Of a stretch of 64,000 nt of DNA, positions 55,707-64,000 are shown piece by piece. The DNA is from Galaxea fascicularis. Taxonomy: Eukaryota > Cnidaria > Anthozoa > Scleractinia > Euphylliidae. The notes below the pieces were generated by a model. The model did no database searches and was not told the origin of the DNA. It saw nothing but the letters and a program-made list of their open reading frames with translations. Within the stretch, counting starts at the first letter, position 1. Each line of letters opens with the position of its first letter. The position numbers and the translations under genes were made by a program. The DNA lies in the NCBI GenBank assembly GCA_948470475.1, contig OX419346.1, positions 15,863,735 to 15,927,734 on the forward strand, given 5' to 3'.

Positions 55707-56950
55707 TGATTTGTATATTTAAATTGGTACTCGCTGAAGGTGTCAGGATATATGATCGATGCATGAGTCAACTCCTATGCAAGTAACCGTAATAAACTAA
55801 GACATACCAATACAAAGAAATCAGTGAATTTAAGAGAGAAAAATTGGGCAAAAAAGTGTTATCCAAACGGGGTTGAGTTTGTGCATCTGATTAAGAGGGG
55901 TTTCCACAGCGTTATTTGAAAACAATGCGTGAAATACTCTTTGAGGGTGTGATATTGGGCGATAATCCTAATATTTCGAATAATGAATATTAGACGATAA
56001 CAGCAAACGATAACTTATGATATTAGCCATGAAAAGTGCTCGAACCAAATAAATATTGATTTAGCGGTTGACGAGTTAAAAGCAAATATAATGAATTAAA
56101 TAAATGGATTATCTATGCATTTTCAACTGTTGAAAGCTACTTATATGTTATTCAAAACCACATACTGCTCTTTGTAATGGAATAGAGCTCTCTGAAGCGT
56201 GCTCATTGAATAACTTAAGTTTGGCAAAAGAAACATGCATACAAGCTGCTTTATTACGTCGGTGTCCTTTTTGTCGAATCTAGCACTTCAAAAATACTTT
56301 GGAGTTGAGGATTCAGGACATTTTCGGAAGTTTTGTTGTCTCCTGGTCAATAAAATTCCAAATGAAAACGAATAATTATCCTACTACCCTTTTTTAGTTA
56401 AAAACGTTGGTTTTTATGCAATGAAGAAAGATGAATGTGTTCCATTACGTTTTGCCTACCCGCTTGTCAGCAATACCTCATCATGGCTAGTACTGGCTTG
56501 TCAAAAAGCCTCTAATTAAAATCCTCGATTGAAAAAGTTCATACACTGATGTTTTCTCTTGCCAAGTATTTTTTTCATACCAAGTGCCTTGAACAATTTA
56601 GTCATCTTTCAGTATTTCATCCTCTTATCCATTCACTGAAACAAATTCGTCTTCTTAAACGCGTGTTTATAAATTTTGCCAGGCTCTTCACAATAGAGTT
56701 TTCCTACTAATAAAACGGGTAATATGCGTCACATTGGTAACACTAATAACCAAGTACTACCGGAAAATCTATATCTATTGTTCAATTTAGCCATCATCGC
56801 AATAAAAGTTTTTCGACTACATTTGTCTCTTTCGTGTAAAATTTAACTACGTTTAGGTAACGAATTTCCTTTCAACTTAAATGATCACTGAACTAATTTC
56901 GAAACCAAAACGAAGACTCGATTCAAGCACAAAGCAGGATTTTTCAGCAC
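55707..56950. other. No gene seen
   Basis: About 1.2 kb of AT-rich spacer. Confidence 0.5.
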
Positions 56951-57248
56951 TAAAGGCTGGTTTTCATTGGCATAAGCACAGGCGTAAACATAAGCACAAG
57001 CGCTCACATAAAAACGAACCCACTTAATTGTCTAATGCTGTTTTCACCAGACATAAGCATAAGCACAAGAAGAACGAACTGTTTGTTTTTCTTGTGCTTA
57101 TTCTTATGCTTTTGTCGAGCGCGTTGCTGGTGAAAGCAGCACAAGAAAAATAAGTGGGTTCGTTCTTCTTACGTTCCTGCTTATGCTTATGCTTATGTCG
57201 CTGCTGTTTTGATTTGCACTTTTGCTTATGCTTATGCTTGCGCTTACA
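56951..57248. mobile_element. Foldback MITE packed with CATAAG words
   Basis: Begins TAAAGGCTGGTTTTCATTGG and is filled with CATAAGCA in the left half and TGCTTATG in the right half. GAACCCACTTA / TAAGTGGGTTCG and GCACAAGAAGAACGAAC / GTTCGTTCTTCTT pair across the centre. Confidence 0.8.
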
Positions 57249-57331
57249 AAACGGCTGACGATAATACTGCAGCGGTCAAACTATTTTCTGTTTTTTTTTT
57301 CTTGTCTTGCTCTACTGAGTTTATTTTTGTC

Positions 57332-57588
57332 TCACGATGTTTTCGAATGGTGTCAGTGACAAAAACGAACCTAGTTGGCCACGCATGAATTATACTGTTG
57401 TACTCTTTGTACTGTAATACCGAAGAAGGAAGACACTTATAAATTACCAGATAAACATTTGAAACAATGAACACAGTTATAAACAGCAAATACCTTTTTC
57501 GCCAACCTCTTAGTTCTGTCTTTTCTGGCGAGTGGGTGATGATCGTCCGTTTACATTTGTCTAGATCGCCTGACAAACGCTTCTGGAA
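57332..57588 (-). other. Possible exon with a membrane anchor
   Basis: The minus strand after TTTTGATTCCAG opens KRLSGDLDKCKRTIITHS, then RGWRKRYLLFITVFIVSNVY, LVIYKCLPS and a polar stem, reaching a GTGAGA donor-like site near 57331. A basic tail followed by about 20 hydrophobic residues fits a type II membrane anchor. There is no ATG in the frame, no neighbouring exon was found, and no homology was recognised. Confidence 0.28.
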
Positions 57589-58800
57589 TCAAAAGCTCCC
57601 TTACCTATCGCTTCGTTAACGTTTGTATCAAAGCGGTGATTGTGACCGCCTATGTTGCAATAAATAAAATTGAGAGTCGTTTATGACGATATCACACCCG
57701 ATTTCTGAAAAAAAAATCTGAATGTAAAGGGCGAAATTGTCACCGATTACCCGGCATGCAATTGGGTTGTTACTTGGATGATCACGTGTCTCTATTGATT
57801 GTTCTTTTAAGAGATCAATTACATGTACTGACACTCTTTTCAATTAGGGAGAGAAAATACTTGGGGCTGGGAGCTATTTTCTCGCTGAAACTCCTTTCTT
57901 TGCTAAGAATACAAGCAGAATAATTTAATTTTCAAACGCAATTCTTCCTGTGAACAAACTGACAAGATTCCCTGCTGCCTGTAGGCCTAAAACAAAGATT
58001 TGTGCAATAAATTGCTTACGAATCGTGTGGCCGGTGAATCATTCGCGGCACAGACAAACTAACAATCTGTCGACAGCGTAATTTATTCAGTTAAGCTAAA
58101 GTTTCTTTTTTGTTTTCTTTAAGGTTCCCTTCCTCAGAGTTTTGTGTTTAAAATGCTTCATTCTACACTCGATTTTTCACTTAACGTGCTTTTGTTTTAG
58201 ACCTTTAACTGTACATAATAACAGGCAAAACACGAGAAACCGCTTATTCCTTTGTTGTCGGCAGTCTTTAAACTTAATAATAACACGATCGCAAATCCAA
58301 TTAAATTTGTCTTTCTTGCTCGTTAAGAGGAAAGTTTCTTCTTATAGAACAGGTAACCTGTTAGCTTTACAGAACATTGAAACTGAACAATAGTCTAGAT
58401 ATTGACTCATTAGTACCCACGGTTACAGATATTAGGAAATGAAAGCTGACAGCCGCTCGTTTGTAACATCTTTGCTTGGTATTAAAGCCTACTTTTGTAA
58501 TCATAATCTTTGGGAAAAATATAACAAAAAACCTAGTTACTCTCCTGGAATCAAAACAATTGAAATTTTAATTAAATGGGATCCGTCAAAAACCCTCCGC
58601 AAAGAAAAGCTTCCAGTGCGCTTCATTTCAATAATAATATAAAAAACGAAGCATCCTCAGTTGTGAATGCTATCCAATTAACCTGGGAATTTGTCAGACA
58701 TATTCAATTTAAACACATGCACTGTACATTTCTTTGGCGCCGACGCAAGCGATACTGATTGAAACGATTCTTAAGAGGGCCTGTTTTTCGAACTGACTGA
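57589..58800. other. No gene seen
   Basis: Short unsupported frames only. Confidence 0.45.
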
Positions 58801-58804
58801 ACTG

Positions 58805-59140
58805 TCTGGACAGTAGCATCACAACGTTTTCAAAAACATGTTTCGGCAGAATATTCTGTCATCTTCACTTTAAATTACAAAGTACGGAGTTGAATGTATA
58901 GTGTGCGCAAACTGCACACTATCATCAACTTTATCATGTTAATTTAAAGCTTTCTTTGTAATGTTTTACATTGCAATGTTTCCTTTTGTTCTTTTTTAGT
59001 TAATTAGCATTTTGCGCACACTATATATTCAACTCTGTACTTTGTAATTTAAACTGAAGATGACAGAAGATTCTGTCGAAATATGCTTAAAAAAGAGAGG
59101 TTGTGTTGTATCTAAAAATCGCAACTGACTGAACTACGTT
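58805..59140. repeat. Inverted-repeat element with hammerhead-like boxes in both arms
   Basis: Arms about 58825-58915 and 59010-59110 pair (TTTAAATTACAAAGTAC and ATAGTGTGCGCAAA included). The right arm, plus strand, has CUGAAGA (59054-59060), a 7-bp GACAGAA/TTCTGTC hairpin, then GAAA (59078-59081). The left arm has the same on the minus strand with GUGAAGA. The order matches the hammerhead core. Confidence 0.55.
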
Positions 59141-60555
59141 TAGAAAAAGCCTTTACTAATATCTCTATCCAACTAGCAAGTCCTTGCGCCGTATAAAGTG
59201 TCTATGTGAAGTTGTTAGGTAAAGCATGACTGAAAACGAAGCAGATAAGAAGTATTATTCACTGCTTCAACTTTAATAAACGTGAAAGAAAGTGACTGGT
59301 GAAAGGAACATACATAAATGGATGATTTCAAATTAAGGGTCGACCCATGCAGTCAAATCAGTGGAAATGGTGAGGAATGTGAAAATAACATTTCATTCTA
59401 TTTCAGTCAACTGCATAATATGCTAAGTACGCATAACTTATGTCAATACATTCGACATATGCCCCTTCCAAATCATTCCGCAGTGTGATAGTGACTGTTT
59501 GTTTTCGTTCTCTCTATATTTTCTTGGGAATCCCTCTGTTTAAATTGCACGAGCTGTGTAGACTTTCTTTTCAAGAGCCGATTGCCTCTTACGATCGAGC
59601 CGAGAAATTATATTTATCTCAGTAAGGAATAGTTACAGGACAAACTCAAAACATTGCACACAGAAGTGTATTGCAGTTCCCTAAGTCTTCATGAAGTGAC
59701 TTGTGTAATAGTTGCTAGATTCCCGGCTCATTTAGGTACTCGTTTTGTGGTATAAGGTTTCCATTACGCGACTGTTAACTTTAGAAATAAGCAATTCAGT
59801 GACCTAGGAAAAGACAATAAATGGCCCTGCTTGCCAATTCTCATAAAAACGAAACCCACCTTTAAATATCCCTTTAAGAACCACGAAACTAACGTTGTAA
59901 TTTCAAGCAATGCTTGATTTTCCTCGTCGTACTGCCAAGAAAACTAAAACATTTAATAACGGCAAAATCTTAAAGCGGATTTAAGTAAGTTCACTTTTGC
60001 ATATCTTACATTAAACAATGGCCTCCTATTGGCTAATTGGTTGAATAAAACAAGCTCAATCGCCAAAGGCCATCCGAACGGGAAGGCAATAAAATGTTCA
60101 ATGCAAATTGAGTTTAGATAATATTCTGCAGGGCGTTCCAAGAAGACCACTCACTTAATAAAAGTCATTTTGTTTGCTCAGAATTACCGAGGGTGTGCAT
60201 GTTAGACAGTATGGAATGTAAATTCAAAGCTTGTTTAAAGAAAAGGAAATTTCAACACTTGACATCAGTCCAACACGCGCTTTGACTAAAAGCATAATGA
60301 GCCAACCAAAGTGGATTATATTTACTTGGTGAATTTAAACACCTAATCAAGCGTTGAGTTAGGTACATTTTTAAATTACAGTATTGGGCACACACACAAA
60401 AAATGTAATTAATGTTCTGTGAGGAAATGGAGCGAACTGCGTTTTCAGGCAAATTAGATCACTATTTGCGTATTGTTTAAAAATGACTATGATTTTTGAT
60501 ACCATTCCATAGAAGTATTTTAAGCGTTCTGAAAATCATAGTTATACATCACTTC
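59141..60555. other. No gene seen
   Basis: No coding motif, repeat partner or tRNA-like fold found. Confidence 0.5.
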
Positions 60556-60775
60556 ATGCCTGGTTTCCACATGATTGCTACGATCGCCGCCCAGATCGTT
60601 GCAGTTGCTGCGACCGCGGGAAAAAAAAAAGAGACGAGCGATCGCTGCGAAAACCAAAATTTGGCGATCCATATAATTTGAATGTCCTCTGCAGTGAATG
60701 CCCGTTGAAAATTTTTTATCACTGCTGAGATAGAAAATTTTCTAACATAGCGATCGCAGTCGATACGAAGTAGCA
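60556..60775. repeat. Foldback MITE with CGATCG words
   Basis: Begins ATGCCTGGTTTCCACATGAT. GCTACGATCGC / GCGATCGCAG words recur at 60577, 60640 and 60751. The opposite GGTTTCCA-type end is not clear; a related GTTTCCACCGTGCGACGAAG..GTGGAAAC pair lies at 60959-60994. Confidence 0.5.
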
Positions 60776-62640
60776 ATAAATGTTACGCGTTTTCCCATCC
60801 AAACATTTCAAACAAATGTAACCAACTTAGGTCACCAGTGAATGATTATGGGTGAGAAATGACGGGAACAAACACATCTCTGTTTGCTTCATAATATGTC
60901 ATATTCTGCATTAGGCAGTGTCTTGACAATTAAACTTGTTATTTTTGAGATTTACTTTGTTTCCACCGTGCGACGAAGGTCGTATAGTGGAAACAGCAGT
61001 TTTGAAAAAAAAAATCTTTCAAGCCACTCCTTCCTCCCCTCCCTACCAAGTTTAATAAGTTAAGTTTTGTCTTTGCTGTCTTTTATGTCACCAGGGCTAT
61101 TACTTGACACTTCGTGGTACAATAACAATCATCCGGGGTATGCCACTTAAGCGATAATTTCAATAAAAGCAAGTCGGCCTGTGCATTTTTATAGCTTGAC
61201 AACTAATCAAAATTTAGTAGCAGAGTCATTTCTCAGGTAGGAAAATATAAATTCACGGTAATGATCTAATTCCTCGGATAAATTTGCTCAAAGATCGAAT
61301 CGTTTCTTTATCTCTGCTTTAAAAATACTCTTGGTTGTTTTTAAACTAAAGTAAACGTGAAATAATCTTAAAATCCATTCTCGAAAACCTCAACGTAGAG
61401 ACGACAAATAAAACGTTTCGGCTCAGTTATAAAATAAGCCTACTGATCTACGTCCGGCTAAATTTGTTTGTGTCCTTTCGCTGCACCATTCGAACTGTGT
61501 CACTGGTTATTTTTATCGCTTAACGCCATCGACTTCTACATCAAATTTGATCCTTGCATGGAAATCCGCATGGTTAGTCACGAAGAAACGGTGCGCTAAA
61601 ATAATTGTTATACGATTCAAACACTGAAGAGGCCGTGAATATAGCCATCGACAATACCTGCTGTCGGTTACTTCTCCCGTTTTTCTTGTTTCTTCATGTG
61701 CGTCAGTTGATGATGTCTGTCATTTTTCCTCTGGTTTCGTTGACATGTACGCGTATTGTCAATACAGGTCAATATCACTCTGATAGATCCCAATTAGGTC
61801 GCTTCATTCACGTGAAAACTCGCAAGACAAGCTTCGCGCAGAGCATGAAAACCCAGATTTTTTGGGTCAGATGTGATGTAAACAATTTTTCGCCAAACAA
61901 TACAATGAAATATTACTAACGACCGTGCAACTTTGAGTTGTAGAGGTGTTAGTTCTGGGTCATATGATACCTATTGATTGCTCTTTTACCGGCGCCGACA
62001 AATATGCACATGTAAAATTATTTCTTCGTAGGTAAAAATATCAGGTGATCCATTTTATTTTCAAAGTGAGCTCAACGAAACAAGCAGAATAATCTACTTG
62101 TTTCAGGCCACGTCGGTTGTCGCGTAAACACAATTCTATCATTAGAAATATCCATGGGTAGCCTCACTCCTTTAGTTCCAAAAACAAAGCCGTTTTTTAA
62201 AACGATGCGAATCATGCTGAATCCTTGTATATTTAGCGGCAGAGTCAAACGCCCTCACGAGAAGGTGCAATTTTTCAGTGAATGTGGCATAAGATTTTTT
62301 GGCCAGCATTACCTGGTTTTATAACGCATTATCTTCTGAGTTTCCTGCTGGTTTTGAATCCATGAAAGTCCCTTAATTTCGCTATGGGTAATAAACCACA
62401 GATGCATAAGTAAATGCACGAAATGAACAACTTTTAATCCGTTAATGTTTAGAAGACAACTTTTTGCTCTAATGAACAAGAAAGAATAATTTAATTGGAT
62501 TTTCAAACGTACCATTATTGAGTTCACTTTTCACTAATGGGAAACAGGCAGTATCTTAGATTACGGAACAATGGTTATATATTGATTCACTACTGAGCGA
62601 GAAAGACAATAGGTGCTTGCTTATGAAATCTGCACTGAAG
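60776..62640. other. No gene seen
   Basis: The 104-codon plus frame at 61605-61919 has no recognised domain or splice support. Confidence 0.45.
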
Positions 62641-63085
62641 CGGTTCGTTTGTCAAAAGTAAAAACTTTGAAAGCAAGCGGTCAATCGCGCCAATAAAAGT
62701 CTGTTGTTTTTGTCAGCGAAAGGCGAGGCACGAAATATAATCCTCAAGACCACATGAAAACATTTGCAAATGACCCTGGGATCAATGCATTCAAAATTTT
62801 AAAAATCTTAGTCACCATTCAATGGGTCTAGATGGCTTTCTTAGCGAAAGACTGACAGCCGTGTCACTCCGTTTCTCAACATAAAGGCTTAGAAAGCAAT
62901 CGGTCAGTCGTGCACGTGGTGAGAGGTTTGTTCCTATTAGTCACCGAAAGTGAAAACACGAAATCTCCCAGACTACGGGAACTGGAAACGAACCTGGGGT
63001 TTATAGCAAATGGTCTTTCTGAATGCATTCATATTTCTCAACTGAAAATCTTTCATGGTTCTACTGGCTTTCTCGGCCGCCAAAA
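62641..63085 (+). repeat. Degenerate ~235-bp tandem duplication
   Basis: GAAAGCAAGCGGTCAATCGC (62669) matches GAAAGCAATCGGTCAGTCGT (62892). CGAAAGGCGAGGCACGAAAT matches CGAAAGTGAAAACACGAAAT, AATGCATTCA recurs at 62785 and 63021, and TGGCTTTCTTAGCG matches TGGCTTTCTCGGCC. Confidence 0.55.
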
Positions 63086-63843
63086 CAGCCGAACAGCACA
63101 CTCTTGGGTTTTTTCATGTGCTACTTGCTACCCTTAACCTAATGGTCATTCACATCTTTCAATTTGCAGACGGATGTCGACAGTTGTATAGGTAAAAGGG
63201 GGTTGGTTTTTCTTTCGTTCTAATGTTGCCTTCCTCACTTCCCTCGTCTATCAAAACCACCAAACACTATCTTTTTTCAGAGTTCTCAGTGGCAGTAATA
63301 AAAAATATCTTTAAATACGTACAAAAAAATCTGTCAAAACAATGAGCATTGGATGTTAGAGGTTTTTAATACTCCCGTTAAGAGGAATGGTAGTCGCATA
63401 GGCATTGCCTGAAGATTTAGTCAAGTCAAGTTTTATTGTGATATACGCTTAGCTTTTGTGAAAGGTATGAACAAGGTTTGTTATCAAATAAAAATTAATT
63501 CCATTCCTCGTGGCTTTTCAGGAATATTTCCTGTTTTATTTAGAGAAATAATAAATGTTTACTGTCCACTAGAGAGCAAGAAGATATTGTTCGAAATATT
63601 TCCCTTTTTCGACACATGAAGGGTAGTTGTTTGAAGTAAAATACCCGTTCTTGATCATTATTCGTGATAATGTATATTTGCCTATGTTCGGTATTGTTGC
63701 CAGGATATTGCCTAGCTGTCATAGCTATTCTATTTTATGTGGTTTATTTAGATTGCAAGAACAAGAGTAAATAGCATATATGTTTTTTTTTTAAGTTTCG
63801 CCATGCTCACTGAAAAATGTTTTAAATAGAAATTCAACTTAAA
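63086..63843. other. No gene seen
   Basis: AT-rich spacer. Confidence 0.45.
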
Positions 63844-64000
63844 ATGTCAGCGAAATTTTGTAGCGGATTCAGTGAAAACGGTGACCAGCTTCTCTACGAT
63901 CAAACACAACCACTGGGTAAAACGATAAAAAATGAAGCGCCCTGTTTGATGCTGCACTGGGAAATGGCTCGAGCCAATCTTTATTTCGTTTGGATGGCTA
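63844..64000 (+). CDS. Open frame running off the right edge (possible first exon)
   Basis: An ATG at 63844 in an AAAATGTC context opens 52 codons to the window end without a stop (MSAKFCSGFSENGDQLLYDQ, then LGKTIKNEAPCLMLHWEMAR and LYFVWMA). No domain is recognised. A frame of this length can arise by chance, so it is only flagged because it is truncated by the window. Confidence 0.22.
   Translation, partial: MSAKFCSGFSENGDQLLYDQTQPLGKTIKNEAPCLMLHWEMARANLYFVWMA

Overview
The window reads as nuclear DNA of an animal, most likely an anthozoan cnidarian (coral or sea anemone). The reasons are AT-rich spacers, GT-AG spliced exons, a Shal-like voltage-gated K+ channel gene, and a dense load of decayed transposons of kinds I associate with coral genomes: L2/CR1-type LINEs, Pao/BEL, DIRS-like gag, Harbinger, tRNA-derived SINEs and many palindromic MITEs. 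The organism is an inference. There is no bacterial-style operon and no CRISPR array.

The one gene I consider intact is on the minus strand at 46017-48351. It is a two-coding-exon Kv channel of 394 residues with a T1 domain carrying the HX5CX20CC zinc motif, six membrane segments and a TVGYGD filter. Its intron splits the first glycine codon of the filter. The S6 gate reads PIP instead of PVP, and the protein stops 12 residues later. A 5' UTR exon acceptor lies just upstream and a poly(A) signal downstream. A possible remote first exon lies at 54460-54740.

0-10 kb is a patchwork of LINE reverse-transcriptase fragments on both strands, SINEs, palindromic MITEs, a solo LTR nested inside a LINE, and a Harbinger transposase pseudogene. 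10-19 kb holds two large inverted-repeat elements (10998-12420 and 16605-18343), a P2X7-like/acidic ORF, a THAP zinc-finger fragment, a Tigger-like MITE and a copy of a G-rich-ended MITE family. 19-30 kb holds a possible 55-bp exon, a GAACTC-repeat foldback, a decayed but nearly complete LINE (ORF1 and ORF2), a second LINE, a second MITE copy and a possible terminal exon.

29.5-36 kb holds a long minus-strand LINE, a Pao/BEL 3' end, SINEs, a tRNA-Thr-like sequence and a palindrome with hammerhead-like boxes. 36-43 kb holds a 43-bp tandem repeat, a three-exon pseudogene with phase-consistent splice sites, a solo LTR with a perfect 5-bp target duplication, a ~110-bp tandem repeat, and a DIRS-like gag pseudogene divergent from an SGNH-hydrolase-like pseudogene. 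43-46 kb holds another LINE and a third MITE copy carrying an 869-bp insertion whose empty site is preserved in the other two copies. After the channel gene, 49-64 kb is mostly noncoding, with several short-motif foldback elements, hammerhead-like motifs, a SINE and microsatellites.

Almost every open frame other than the channel is broken by stops or shifts. The window is therefore mainly a record of transposition around one ion-channel gene.
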